The notes under the pieces are model-generated. The model saw only the letters and a program-made list of their open reading frames with translations. It was not told the DNA's origin and ran no database searches. Positions 1 to 9,673 of a stretch of DNA of 64,000 bases are shown here, piece after piece (the first letter of the stretch is position 1; each line of letters starts with the position of its first letter). The stretch comes from Luminiphilus sp051201685. Its GTDB lineage: Bacteria; Pseudomonadota; Gammaproteobacteria; Pseudomonadales; Halieaceae. The position numbers were made by a program, and so were the translations under genes. The stretch is from positions 2,418,001-2,482,000 of the forward strand of contig NZ_CP179213.1 of the NCBI RefSeq assembly GCF_051201685.1, read 5' to 3'.

Positions 1-1030
1 CATTGGCAAGAAAGCCCAGAAGCAAGGGCACTTTTGCCTGCCGCCCCGCCTTAAACGTGACGTCGGGCAGCTCGGGCAGTACCCAGCCATCAACGGTAAT
101 GCGACTCGCGTCTGCCCATTGAGTGGACTCTGAAGCTGCCAATATCGTTTCCGGCTCTATTTTTCGTAAAGCCACCAAAGTCGTCGCATCCAAAGTATTT
201 ACCAGTGCGCGGCCTCGCTCGTAGCCATTGGCATCTTGTTTCGGGATTGTATTGACGCAGGCTGCTGACTGACCGATCGCTTTGCTGAATAGCCCCTCGG
301 CTAAGGGCGACGCCATGAGCGCACATACACTTTGTGAACCCGCTGATTGCCCAAAAATAGTGACATTATTGGGATCGCCACCAAATGCTGCGGCATTGTT
401 TTGCACCCACTTAAGGGCCGCAATCTTGTCCAATAGTCCGTAGTTGCCTGCACTACTGTGCATCGATTCACCCGCCAACAGCGGGTGTGCGAGAAAGCCA
501 AAGGGCCCCAGACGATAATTGATGGTTACTAGTATGACGCCTTGCCCGGCCAATTCAGATCCGTCGAAAATCGGCGAATGACCTTGCCCACTAGTGTGCG
601 CGCCACCATGGAACCACACCATAACTGGCTGTTTTTTCGTCGGCTGCGAAGTCCAAACATTGAGATACAAACAATCTTCAGACACCGCAAAGGCTTCCCT
701 ACGCCAGACAAAATTAGAGGTGTGTTGTAGTTGATAACAACTGTCAGAAAAGGTGTCGGCTTTACGCGCACCCTGCCACGAGCTTGGCGCAACAGGTGGC
801 CGCCAGCGCAAGTCTCCCACCGGTGGTTGTGCATAGGGCAGACCTCGAAACACAGTGACCGAAGCCCCCGACGCAGGCGTATAAGGCGACTCGACGCCTT
901 GCACAGCACCTTGCACAGCACCTTGCTCAACAAACACGGTTTGTGGCGACGACACCGCCTGCATCGGCTCTATTTCAGCCCCGCAACCCAATAGCAGAAG
1001 CAGGTGAAAAATTCCAAAGATCCTGAGCAT
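1..1030 (-). CDS. Type B carboxylesterase lipoprotein, 3' end outside window
   Basis: The reading frame from the ATG at 1030 stays open to the window edge (343 codons), so the C-terminal part, including the catalytic Glu/His region, is missing. A hydrophobic N-terminus ends in a lipobox (LLLLGC), so the product is probably a lipoprotein exported across the inner membrane. Family landmarks follow: RGLPYAQPPVG, EDCLYLNVW, the oxyanion-hole segment WFHGGAH and the nucleophile elbow FGQSAGS. In the elbow Gln replaces the usual Glu of GESAG. Carboxylesterases of this family hydrolyse carboxylic ester bonds; the substrate cannot be told from sequence. The gene is followed by a gap before the DUF1415 gene, which is on the same strand. 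Confidence 0.88.
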   Translation of the reverse strand, partial: MLRIFGIFHLLLLLGCGAEIEPMQAVSSPQTVFVEQGAVQGAVQGVESPYTPASGASVTVFRGLPYAQPPVGDLRWRPPVAPSSWQGARKADTFSDSCYQLQHTSNFVWRREAFAVSEDCLYLNVWTSQPTKKQPVMVWFHGGAHTSGQGHSPIFDGSELAGQGVILVTINYRLGPFGFLAHPLLAGESMHSSAGNYGLLDKIAALKWVQNNAAAFGGDPNNVTIFGQSAGSQSVCALMASPLAEGLFSKAIGQSAACVNTIPKQDANGYERGRALVNTLDATTLVALRKIEPETILAASESTQWADASRITVDGWVLPELPDVTFKAGRQAKVPLLLGFLAN

Positions 1031-1193
1031 GCCCTGCCTCCTACGGGTATCGTTTGCCACTCGCGCTCTCATCGTAGTGAAGCCCTGTAATTGCGGAAAC
1101 TCACGTGCCAATTAAACCAATCTGCTGATTACACTGTTAGCACAGCAGGAAAGCCTCATCAAAATTCAAGCGACCAAATTTCGACGGAAACCA

Positions 1194-1643
1194 TTACCCG
1201 AAGCATGCCCGCCAGCGGGCCTCAAGCTCTACCGCGCCCAATTGATTCAGCGTGGTGATATTTTGATCAGAAATCAACGCCGCCTCCGCAGACGACTCAA
1301 CGGCGCGATCAACGCTAGACTCTCGCAGTATGTGCACCATGGGGTAAGGCGAGCGATTGGTGTAGTTCTCAGCGTCATCGACGGCAGTCCCGGCAAATTG
1401 ATAGTACGGGTGAAAACCCACCAATTGATAAATGCCCACCCTATCCATTAACTCAAGCAACCTCTGAATGACATCTTGAAAGTCATTAAAATCTCTAAAA
1501 TCTGTAAGTGCTGATGGCAGTATCAAAAAGCTGGTTTCAATATTTTCATTGTTATCCAGAACCATGATTGCATCTGTCAGCGCGTGCAGGATGCCCTCCT
1601 GATCACAGCCCTCATAAACGCAAAAATCAATGGTACTACGCAT
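1194..1643 (-). CDS. DUF1415 family protein, true start unclear
   Basis: The 149-residue product from the ATG at 1643 matches the DUF1415 family by its pattern (TDFRDFNDF, GFHPYYQFA, NRSPYPMVHILRE). Function is unknown. This ATG removes the family's conserved N-terminal block. The same frame continues upstream to about 1751 and encodes QQWIQTFVVELNLCPFAKRE, which is typical family sequence, but contains no ATG, GTG or TTG before the in-frame TGA at 1752-1754. An ATG at 1736-1738 lies in another frame and stops after three codons. Either a single-base indel (mutation or assembly error) separates that ATG from the body, or a rare start codon is used. The real gene therefore probably extends to about 1738. 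Confidence 0.65.
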   Translation of the reverse strand: MRSTIDFCVYEGCDQEGILHALTDAIMVLDNNENIETSFLILPSALTDFRDFNDFQDVIQRLLELMDRVGIYQLVGFHPYYQFAGTAVDDAENYTNRSPYPMVHILRESSVDRAVESSAEAALISDQNITTLNQLGAVELEARWRACFG

Positions 1644-1867
1644 AACCTCGCGTTTCGCAAACGGGCATAGATTAAGCTCAACAACAAACGTCTGAATCCA
1701 CTGCTGTGTAATGTCGATCGGTGCTTTTATTGGCTCATCCCCTCGCTGATATCAATGCTATGGTGGTGCCCCAGTGAGCAACCGCCTTGTTTTGTGCACG
1801 GAGGTACAATAACAGGGGTTTCAACTGCCACACTAGATTATCAACGACAGAAGTGTAGAGCCCCATC

Positions 1868-2671
1868 ATGGTTTGGATATGCCCTATTTGCGAGCTAGGT
1901 CTTGAGAAAACTCCGCAGGGCTGGTCTTGCGACAACCAGCACAGCTTTGACCAAGCCAAAGAAGGCTATGTCAATTTACTGCCAGCCCACCAAAAACGCA
2001 GTAAAAATCCAGGGGACAATCTTGAGATGGTGCTGGGCCGCCGGACTATTCATGAAGCGCACCTGTATCAGCCTTTGGCTGAGGCCTTAACGAATGTCGT
2101 CGCAGGTTGTAAGCACATCAGCACCTTGCTCGATATTGGTAGTGGCGAAGGCTACTACGGTGGCTTTATCGCCAGATCAGTTCCCGGGATTACTATTTAT
2201 GGGATTGATATCGCAAAATCCGCGGTAAGGTTGGCTGCTAAAACATACCGCAATCAGCGTTTTGCCGTGGCGGGTGCTCGTCATCTGCCAGTGGCAAACT
2301 CAAGCATTGACTTAGCCATGTGCATTTTTTCCCCCTCAACAGATAACGAGGTTGCTCGGGTGCTGAAAAACGGGGGGCATTATCTAGAGGTCGGTCCTGC
2401 ACCTCGCCACCTGTGGCAGCTCAAGACAGCGCTTTACGATCAGCCCCGTGAACACAGTGAATTGAGACGCTCCGTAGAAGGCAGTACGCTCGCTCAAGAC
2501 GGCGAGGTCTGTTACGACAAGCAACTCAATAACGCACAGCTGCAAGCATTAGTGGCCGCAACGCCACTTGCGTTTGGCGGTCACCGCGAGAAAAAGGCCG
2601 AGCTTTTAGAGCAAAAAGAATTCACGGTAACAATGGCCTTCTCTTGGCGATTATTTACCTTCAGTAACTAA
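1868..2671 (+). CDS. rlmA: 23S rRNA (guanine-N1)-methyltransferase RlmA
   Basis: The 267-residue protein opens with the Zn-binding set of RlmA (C5, C8, C21, H25), then the conserved GYVNLLPA segment and a Rossmann-type SAM motif LDIGSGEGYY at residues 88-97. RlmA methylates N1 of G745 in 23S rRNA helix 35 in gammaproteobacteria (family knowledge). Length is normal for the family. It stands alone and is transcribed away from the DUF1415 gene. Confidence 0.9.
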   Translation: MVWICPICELGLEKTPQGWSCDNQHSFDQAKEGYVNLLPAHQKRSKNPGDNLEMVLGRRTIHEAHLYQPLAEALTNVVAGCKHISTLLDIGSGEGYYGGFIARSVPGITIYGIDIAKSAVRLAAKTYRNQRFAVAGARHLPVANSSIDLAMCIFSPSTDNEVARVLKNGGHYLEVGPAPRHLWQLKTALYDQPREHSELRRSVEGSTLAQDGEVCYDKQLNNAQLQALVAATPLAFGGHREKKAELLEQKEFTVTMAFSWRLFTFSN

Positions 2672-2881
2672 CACGTTGGCAAACCGCATCAAACAAAACG
2701 GAAAGCTTTGGGCTTTGAGCCTACATCGAAAAACTTAGTCGGAGTGGCCAGGGCTTTTTAATCCCAGCGATAGCTGACGTTCATGACAAGTCCTTGCCAA
2801 AAAGTAACCCTTAGCCCCAGGGCGAGGGCGAGGGCATTCAAAAAAATTTAGAGTTGCCGATCGACAAAAGCATGCCACCTG

Positions 2882-4279
2882 TTAACGCTGCGCTTTCATT
2901 CGGCGAACTTTAATCGCGCGCCCCTTCACCTTACCCTCGGCCAGATAATTCATCGCTTGACGCAGCGCCGAACGCTCAATGGCCACGTAACTGCCATTAT
3001 CCAGAATTTTAATTTTACCAATCTGCCCTCCGGACAACCCCGCATCTCCGGTTAAGGCGCCCAAAATGTCGCCCGGGCGTATTTTTTGTTTTCTCCCAGC
3101 ATCGAGTTGCAAAGTCACCATGGCACCTTGCAGTTCATAATTAGGATCTCTATCTAGCGACGCTAAGACATCGCAAACGCAATGAGCTTTTAGGTAGTCC
3201 TCAATAACGCGCATCCTTGGCGCCTCGGGAGGCGTCACAATGCTGAACGCCTGCCCTGACTCACCCGCTCGACCGGTACGCCCTATACGATGGACATAGG
3301 TATCTGCGTCCCGAGGCAGCTCAAAATTAACGACCATTTCTAAAGAAGGTATATCCAGTCCTCTCGCCGCGACATCGCTGGCCACCAAAACCGGGCATGA
3401 ATTGTTGGCGAACTGCAGCAGCACCTGATCGCGCTCCCGCTGCTCGAGGTCACCGTGAATAGCGGCGGCTTCTATGTCGTGTTCACGAAGGAAACGCGCC
3501 ACCTCAGCGCATTGCTTTTTTGTGTTACAAAAAACCATCGCGTTGGCCGGACGGTAATGCTCGAAAATCGCCAGCAATGCCACATTGCGCTCATGCTTTT
3601 GAACTTCAAAGAAGACTTGCTCTAAGACAACTTCGTCATGCGCAACTTCTGCATCAACGGTAATCTGAATCGGATTTTTTTGTATCGATCGACTTATCTT
3701 TTTTATGTCATCTGGAAATGTCGCAGACAGCAACAGCGTTTGTCGATTTGCGGGCAATTTCGCAGTAATCTCCGCCATAACGTCGGCGAAACCCATATCT
3801 AGCATGCGGTCAGCTTCGTCGAGGACAAAGCTCGTAACACCTTTGAGCTCCAAGGTGCCGCGCTGTAAATGATCCTGAATACGTCCCGGAGTGCCCACCA
3901 CAATGTGCGCACCGTGCTGCAGAGAATCTCGCTGAGCCCCAAAGGGCTTGCCCCCACAGAGCATGACAACTTTAACGTTAGACATTCGGCTAGCCAGTTG
4001 GCGAATGGCTTGACCTACTTGCTCTGCCAGTTCCCTCGTTGGGCACATCACTACCGCCTGCACACCGAAAAATCGGGGGTTTAAGTGGTGCAGTAACCCA
4101 ATGGCAAAAGCGGCGGTCTTACCGCTACCCGTCTTTGCCTGAATAATGACATCTTGCCGCTGCAGAATGGGCGGAATACTTTGCGCCTGCACCGGAGTCA
4201 TATGGGCGTACCCCAGCCCTGACAGGGCGTCAAGCTGAGCAGGATTCAGGGGAAGCGATGAAAAGAGCGATGAGGTCAT
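2882..4279 (-). CDS. dbpA: ATP-dependent RNA helicase DbpA
   Basis: A 465-residue DEAD-box helicase with Walker A AKTGSGKT (48-55), DEAD at 154-157, SAT (LLLSATFPDD) and the C-terminal helicase motifs HRIGRTGRAG. The last about 75 residues are the DbpA RNA-binding domain (KIRPGDILGAL, GQIGKIKILDNGSYVAIE). In known relatives this domain recognises hairpin 92 of 23S rRNA and directs the helicase to late 50S subunit assembly. It is the right length for the family and a single gene between rlmA (convergent) and the thiolase gene (same strand). Confidence 0.93.
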   Translation of the reverse strand: MTSSLFSSLPLNPAQLDALSGLGYAHMTPVQAQSIPPILQRQDVIIQAKTGSGKTAAFAIGLLHHLNPRFFGVQAVVMCPTRELAEQVGQAIRQLASRMSNVKVVMLCGGKPFGAQRDSLQHGAHIVVGTPGRIQDHLQRGTLELKGVTSFVLDEADRMLDMGFADVMAEITAKLPANRQTLLLSATFPDDIKKISRSIQKNPIQITVDAEVAHDEVVLEQVFFEVQKHERNVALLAIFEHYRPANAMVFCNTKKQCAEVARFLREHDIEAAAIHGDLEQRERDQVLLQFANNSCPVLVASDVAARGLDIPSLEMVVNFELPRDADTYVHRIGRTGRAGESGQAFSIVTPPEAPRMRVIEDYLKAHCVCDVLASLDRDPNYELQGAMVTLQLDAGRKQKIRPGDILGALTGDAGLSGGQIGKIKILDNGSYVAIERSALRQAMNYLAEGKVKGRAIKVRRMKAQR

Positions 4280-4380
4280 GACAAGTCACAGGCGCAAGCG
4301 GACGCAGACAATAGCAGACTGCCCGCGCCTGCAGGGCAGTATTGCCTCGGGATGCGAAGCAATACCAGCAACTAACGCAA

Positions 4381-5625
4381 TCAGGCGATCCGTTCAATAA
4401 TAATCGCTGGCGCCATTCCCCCTGCTGCACACATCGTGACAAGACCGTAACGTTTTTGTTGGCGCTCCAGCTCATCCAAAACAGTGCCAATCAAAATAGA
4501 GCCGGTTGCTCCTATTGGATGCCCTAAAGCCATAGCTCCGCCATTCACGTTTACCTTGTCCCGATCGAGACCCAGGTCACGGATGAATTTTTCAGCAACC
4601 ACAGCAAAGGCTTCGTTAATTTCCCAAAGATCGATATCAGCAACCTCAAGCCCCGCCTTGGCCAAGACTTTGCGCGCAGCAGGAACGGGGGCGTTGAGCA
4701 TTAGCGTTGGGCAGTCACCCTGATTGGCTGTTGCGACGACTCGCGCTCGTGGTTTTAGGCCTGTTCGCTGTATGTAATTCTCAGAGGCGAGCAGCAAGGC
4801 CGCTGCACCATCTACCACACCAGATGAGTTGCCCGCGTGGTGAATGTGATTAAAGCTTTCCAAGTCGGGGTATTTACGCTGGATTAATTGGCCATAGGTC
4901 GTGCCTGAGGCTTCTACCGGCACATCGCGAACGACATCAAAGACCGTCTTCAGACCAGACAAGCTCTCAAGTGTTGTTTCAGGGCGCGGAAATTCTTCAT
5001 GATCGAGAGCCACAGACCCGTCAGGGTTAGTCACGGTTATTAGTGACCGGCTAAAACGCCCCTCGGCGATGGCTTGGGCCGCGCGTTGCTGGCTCGTCAG
5101 TGCCAAATTATCAACAGCAGCTCTGTCGATACCCTCCATCGTAGCGATAGCGTCGGCGCAGACACCTTGCTGGGATTGCGGGTGCATTGCACGTAGGTCT
5201 AAATTTCCGGAGTCCAGCATGGGCGGCACGCCCGGCTCACCAATTGAAGGGTAATAACTCATCATCTCTGTGCCCCCCGCTACGACTAAATCTTCCATGC
5301 CCGACATCACCTGCGCCGCAGCCAAACTGACGCTGGTGATACCCGAACCGCAATAGCGATCGAGGGTCACACCCGAAGAGCGGATGTCATAGCCAGCATT
5401 AAGCGCTGCCATACGACCTAAATCGCCCGATTGTTTTCCACTTTGGGAAGATGTTCCCCAGATCACATCATCGATCTCTGAGGTGTTTAATTCGTTACGT
5501 TCAGCCAACGCTTTTAGTACGGTGGAACCGAGGTAAGAGGGATGAAGGTGGGCCAACGCCCCTTTTCCAACCTTGCCGATACCTCGGGGGGTTCTACAGG
5601 CGTCAACAATGTAAGCATTTGGCAT
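4381..5625 (-). CDS. Acetyl-CoA C-acyltransferase (thiolase)
   Basis: The 414-residue thiolase has the acyl-accepting Cys92 in DRYCGSG, NEAFA, the GHPIGATG loop with the catalytic His, and a second catalytic Cys in MCAAGGMAP near the C-terminus. I start at the ATG at 5625 because AGGAG lies seven bases upstream and MPNAYIVDACRTPRG is the normal family N-terminus. The open frame itself runs 35 codons further. It catalyses thiolytic cleavage of 3-ketoacyl-CoA or condensation of acetyl-CoA. No partner fadB-like gene is adjacent, so a role in beta-oxidation or in a biosynthetic direction cannot be decided. Confidence 0.9.
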   Translation of the reverse strand: MPNAYIVDACRTPRGIGKVGKGALAHLHPSYLGSTVLKALAERNELNTSEIDDVIWGTSSQSGKQSGDLGRMAALNAGYDIRSSGVTLDRYCGSGITSVSLAAAQVMSGMEDLVVAGGTEMMSYYPSIGEPGVPPMLDSGNLDLRAMHPQSQQGVCADAIATMEGIDRAAVDNLALTSQQRAAQAIAEGRFSRSLITVTNPDGSVALDHEEFPRPETTLESLSGLKTVFDVVRDVPVEASGTTYGQLIQRKYPDLESFNHIHHAGNSSGVVDGAAALLLASENYIQRTGLKPRARVVATANQGDCPTLMLNAPVPAARKVLAKAGLEVADIDLWEINEAFAVVAEKFIRDLGLDRDKVNVNGGAMALGHPIGATGSILIGTVLDELERQQKRYGLVTMCAAGGMAPAIIIERIA

Positions 5626-5838
5626 GGCAATCTCCTGAAACTGGGCAGCAAAATTTTGGAATTCCGAAACTACGTGGCTTTGTGCAAGGAGGTCAAGCTG
5701 AGAAATGATTGGGCAGCGTTGCCGCCACAAGGGTAAGGCCTCAGATGTAAGACCCAGCGCAAACAGAAAGACGGCAACCGCTAGCTTTTACGAATTAGAG
5801 CCCCTAGATCCAAATGCACTAACCGGAACATTCAGTTT

Positions 5839-7638
5839 TCAGGATGCAATAGCTGTTTCACGGATCGCTTGTAAAAATTTATCGCCATACTTTGCTAGCT
5901 TGCGCTCACCGACACCGCTAAGCCCCGCAAACTCTTGCATCGATTGGGGCAACAGGGAGCACATCTCCATGAGGGTGCTGTCGTGGAAAATCACATAGGG
6001 AGGCACCCCCTGCTCTTCTGCCAGCAACCGGCGACACTCTCGAAGTGCCTCCCAAAGCTCGACGTTGATATCATCGGGAAGCGCTGACTTCGTTTGTCGC
6101 CGTACGGTTTTTTGCGTCTGATCTTGCCGCAAAGCAATCTCTTCTTCCCCTTTAAGAAGAGCTCGGCATTGCTCTTGAAGCTTCAGCGCACCGAACCGAT
6201 CCAGATCAACTGATAGATAACCACGACCAACTAATTGACGAAAAACAGACCGCCATTGGTTGCCGTCGAGAGCCTTACCAACCCCATAGGTCGGTAAGTG
6301 ATGATGGTCAAATTGCCAGATTTTGTCGGTCTCGGCACCCCGCAGAACATCGATTAAATGATTGACTCCAAACCGCTGGCCTGTTCGAACAACTGCACTC
6401 AGCGCCATTCGGCTGGCTTCAGTACCGTCCCAGGTTTCTGCCGGCTCTAGGCAACTGTCGCAGTTACCACAGGGATTAGGATAAACCTCACCGAAATAAT
6501 GCAACAGCGCTACGCGCCGACAGCTGGTCAATTCACACAAACCCAGCATGGCGTTCAGTCTATGCTGCTCTGCCTGCTTGTGCAGCTCATCGCCCTGCGA
6601 CTCAGACAACATTTGTCGCAACTTAATGACATCCTGCAGCCCATAGATCATCCACGCTGTCGCTGGTTGCCCATCGCGCCCAGCTCGTCCCGTCTCTTGA
6701 TAGTAAGACTCTATCGTTTTAGGCAGATCTAAATGCACCACAAAACGCACGTCAGGTTTATCAATTCCCATGCCAAAGGCGATGGTGGCAACAACAATCA
6801 CCCCTTCTTCTCGAAGAAATCGGGCCTGATGTGTCGATCTCAGTTCAGAAGATAGGCCTGCGTGGTACGGCAGCGCATTAAACCCTTGCTTAATCAACCA
6901 TGCAGCGGTGTCTTCGGTCTTCTTTCGCGACAGGCAATAAATAATTCCCGCATCGCCGGCGTGCTCATCTTTCAAAAAACGCAGCAGTTGATGTCGCGGA
7001 TTATTTTTGAGGGCAATGCGATACCGGATATTTGGACGATCAAAACCCACAATAAATTGCGCAGCGTTTTCCAGACCCAACCGGTCAATAATTTCGCGCT
7101 GTGTTCTGGGATCAGCAGTAGCCGTGAGCGCCACGCGAGGAACCCCGGGGAAATTCTGCTGCAGCTGCTCAAGTAACAAATAGTCAGCTCTGAAATCGTG
7201 CCCCCATTGGGAAACGCAATGTGCTTCATCAATCGCAAACAGTGAGATATTAGCCTGCCGCAACAGGTCCCGGGTTCGGGGTTGGCTGAGTCGCTCTGGC
7301 GCAAGGTAAAGCAGGTCAAGCTCGCCCCGCAGGAGCGCCTCTTCAACTTGCACCGCACTGCCCGTATCGAGCGTCGAATTTAAAAAGCTCGCTCGAACAC
7401 CCAGCTGCTGCATCGCTGAAACCTGATCTTGCATCAGCGCAATCAGCGGTGAAATAACAATGCCGCAGCCCGGGCGAACCAAGGCAGGAATCTGGTAGCA
7501 AAGTGACTTACCTCCGCCGGTTGGCATCAAAACAAACGCGTCCTCACCAGAAATGATGGCTTCCACAATTGCCTGCTGAGGCTCGCGAAAATGCTCAAAG
7601 CCGAACGTCGTCTGTAATACCTCAAGCGCTGTATTCAT
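5839..7638 (-). CDS. recQ: ATP-dependent DNA helicase RecQ
   Basis: A 599-residue full-length RecQ: motif I MPTGGGKSLCYQ, DEAH in IDEAHCVSQWGHDFR, motif VI region YYQETGRAGRDG, the four-Cys zinc module (CRR...CGNCDSC), a winged-helix region and a C-terminal HRDC domain (LSGVGERKLAKYG). It unwinds DNA 3' to 5' in recombination and RecF-pathway repair. It is transcribed divergently from the cytochrome P450 gene across a roughly 300-bp region. Confidence 0.96.
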   Translation of the reverse strand: MNTALEVLQTTFGFEHFREPQQAIVEAIISGEDAFVLMPTGGGKSLCYQIPALVRPGCGIVISPLIALMQDQVSAMQQLGVRASFLNSTLDTGSAVQVEEALLRGELDLLYLAPERLSQPRTRDLLRQANISLFAIDEAHCVSQWGHDFRADYLLLEQLQQNFPGVPRVALTATADPRTQREIIDRLGLENAAQFIVGFDRPNIRYRIALKNNPRHQLLRFLKDEHAGDAGIIYCLSRKKTEDTAAWLIKQGFNALPYHAGLSSELRSTHQARFLREEGVIVVATIAFGMGIDKPDVRFVVHLDLPKTIESYYQETGRAGRDGQPATAWMIYGLQDVIKLRQMLSESQGDELHKQAEQHRLNAMLGLCELTSCRRVALLHYFGEVYPNPCGNCDSCLEPAETWDGTEASRMALSAVVRTGQRFGVNHLIDVLRGAETDKIWQFDHHHLPTYGVGKALDGNQWRSVFRQLVGRGYLSVDLDRFGALKLQEQCRALLKGEEEIALRQDQTQKTVRRQTKSALPDDINVELWEALRECRRLLAEEQGVPPYVIFHDSTLMEMCSLLPQSMQEFAGLSGVGERKLAKYGDKFLQAIRETAIAS

Positions 7639-7937
7639 GAACCCTCAATCGAATCGTTAACAACCGAGCAAAAACGCCTCTTAAAACCATCTAGAACAAG
7701 GCTCCATGCTTTTGCTTCGTGCGCATCTTATCGGTATCGGCCCAGCCGGCACATGGAAATGTCACTTAGCCATTGAAATAAGGGCAGCCCAAGCGTCAAA
7801 GGTTGACATTGGTACTCGCCTTCAGCGGATCGTTAGGCATATTATAAGGTCACGATTCATTCTAATAATTAAACAGTGGCCCCAGACTTCGGAAACATGC
7901 CCCACTCTGTGTGCCAGCGAAAAGCGGAGATTTTTCA

Positions 7938-9215
7938 GTGAATCAAGCTATGAGTGACGTCTTTAAGTCGGGCCATGACTACGCCTACAACACCCCATTG
8001 GAAGATTTAGACGTTTCGCACCCTCGGTTGTGGCCAAGCGAGGAAATGTGGGCGGTTTTTAAACGTCTTAGAGACGAGGAACCACTGCATTATTGTAAGG
8101 CGGGCTGGGATTCAGGCGCACGCGCGCCCGATGATGAACCTGTCGGTCCGTATTGGTCTGTGACGCGGTTTGAGGACATCATGGCTATCGATACCGACCA
8201 TCATCGATTCTCCTCCGAGCCCGCAATTGTCTTACCGAATCCGGGCAAAGATTTTCCACTGCCCATGTTTATCGCCATGGACCAACCCAAACACGATGTT
8301 CAGCGACGAACCGTAGGGCCCGTTGTTTCATCACCCAGCCTCGCTAGGATGTCTGAGCTTATCCGCGAGCGGACCCAGTATGTTCTCGATCGCGTTCCTT
8401 TCGACGAAGAGTTTGATTGGGTCGACACAGTATCGATTGAACTCACCACAATGATGCTCGCGACTTTGTTCGATTTTCCCTTTGACGATCGACGAAAATT
8501 AACTCGCTGGTCCGACGTCGCTACAGCGGGGCCAGAAACAGGCATCGTTGAGAGCGAAGAACAGCGCCGTGCAGAGCTGATGGAATGCGTCGAGTATTTC
8601 ATGAACTTGTGGCAGCAAAGAAGCGGTGGCGATGGCCATGATTTAATCACGCTGCTAGCAAACGGTGAAGAAACCCGGAATATGGATACCATGGAGTATC
8701 TGGGCAATCTCGTACTGCTAATTGTAGGTGGTAATGATACGACCCGAAATTCCATGTCTGCCTCTGTTTACGGCTCGCACCTATTTCCTGCAGAGTGGGA
8801 AAAAGTGCGCGCGAATCGAGACCTGATTCCCAATACGGTGGCAGAGATTATTCGCTGGCAAACACCGTTAGCCTATATGCGACGAACGGCACTCGAGGAT
8901 GTTGAACTCCACGGCAAAACAATAAAGCGTGGCGACAAAGTGGCCATGTGGTATGCGTCGGGAAATCGTGATGAGCGAAAATTTGACCGGCCCAACGAAT
9001 TAATCTTTGACCGTGACAATGCTCGAAACCATATTTCTTTTGGTTTCGGCATCCATCGCTGCTTTGGGAATCGCTTGGCTGAGATGCAATTGCAAATCTT
9101 ATGGGATGAAATGCTGAAGCGTTTTTCCAAAATTGAAGTGATCGAGGAGCCACAGAGAAACTTCTCCAGCTTTGTAAAAGGCTACACAAAAATGCGCGTG
9201 ATTTGTCGCCGTTGA
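7938..9215 (+). CDS. Cytochrome P450, CYP153-type alkane hydroxylase
   Basis: The 425-residue soluble P450 has the I-helix GGNDTT (264-269), ExxR as EIIR (303-306) and the heme ligand Cys375 in FGFGIHRCFGNRLAE. Long stretches follow the CYP153 pattern closely (PMFIAMDQPKHDVQR, MLATLFDFPF, LTRWSDVAT, RWQTPLAYMRR, MWYASGNRDERKF). CYP153 enzymes are terminal hydroxylases of medium-chain alkanes and fatty acids. I chose the GTG at 7938 because GGAG lies eight bases upstream; ATG 7950 and GTG 7911 are alternatives. No ferredoxin or ferredoxin reductase gene is next to it, so electron partners must be encoded elsewhere. Confidence 0.9.
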   Translation: MNQAMSDVFKSGHDYAYNTPLEDLDVSHPRLWPSEEMWAVFKRLRDEEPLHYCKAGWDSGARAPDDEPVGPYWSVTRFEDIMAIDTDHHRFSSEPAIVLPNPGKDFPLPMFIAMDQPKHDVQRRTVGPVVSSPSLARMSELIRERTQYVLDRVPFDEEFDWVDTVSIELTTMMLATLFDFPFDDRRKLTRWSDVATAGPETGIVESEEQRRAELMECVEYFMNLWQQRSGGDGHDLITLLANGEETRNMDTMEYLGNLVLLIVGGNDTTRNSMSASVYGSHLFPAEWEKVRANRDLIPNTVAEIIRWQTPLAYMRRTALEDVELHGKTIKRGDKVAMWYASGNRDERKFDRPNELIFDRDNARNHISFGFGIHRCFGNRLAEMQLQILWDEMLKRFSKIEVIEEPQRNFSSFVKGYTKMRVICRR

Positions 9216-9310
9216 TCTACCAAAGCGGCGTGCTGAACAACGGGTCTGTCCATGACCGCCAACTCCGCGCCGCTCTAATCAAGACTTGTTATTTGTGGGC
9301 ATAGAACCAG

Positions 9311-9673
9311 CTAGACGACGTCTTTAAAGAGCTTTTTTCGCGCAAAAAATAAATAGATGCGACGCAGAATAACCAGGGTTTTGTACAGTGCCGGCCCCAG
9401 AAGTGGTACGTCAAAAAGCCATGCCAATCGTTGATAACCAAGCTGCACAAGCAGGTAACTCATCGCTGCATTTTCCAACAGACGTTGCCCATTGGTTTCA
9501 ACGACAAATGAGCTGTCAATATCGCAGCCCTCAGTAAGCAAAGCTCGTTGGATATCGGGATGTTCTCGCAAATCAATGAGTTCAACACGGACCTCGGATT
9601 TAAGTTTTGACATCAGAGCGAAGTTGCGACAGAAATAGCAGCTGCCATCATAAAAAAGCGTCAATTCATTCAT
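9311..9673 (-). CDS. DCC-family (DUF393) thiol-disulfide oxidoreductase-like protein
   Basis: The 120-residue protein begins with FYDGSCYFCR, the signature CxxC element of the DUF393/DCC family, in a thioredoxin-like N-terminus. A hydrophobic stretch (LAWLFDVPLLGPALYK) and a basic C-terminus follow. The family is predicted to have thiol-disulfide chemistry, but its role is unknown. Start at ATG 9673 puts the FYDG motif at the usual distance from the N-terminus; an ATG eight codons upstream is also possible. It is convergent with the P450 gene. Confidence 0.8.
   Translation of the reverse strand: MNELTLFYDGSCYFCRNFALMSKLKSEVRVELIDLREHPDIQRALLTEGCDIDSSFVVETNGQRLLENAAMSYLLVQLGYQRLAWLFDVPLLGPALYKTLVILRRIYLFFARKKLFKDVV

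Noticed and set aside
90..933. Three shorter minus-strand open frames under the esterase
   Set aside because: The esterase frame from 1030 is continuous across all of them and carries the family motifs; the others are shadows.
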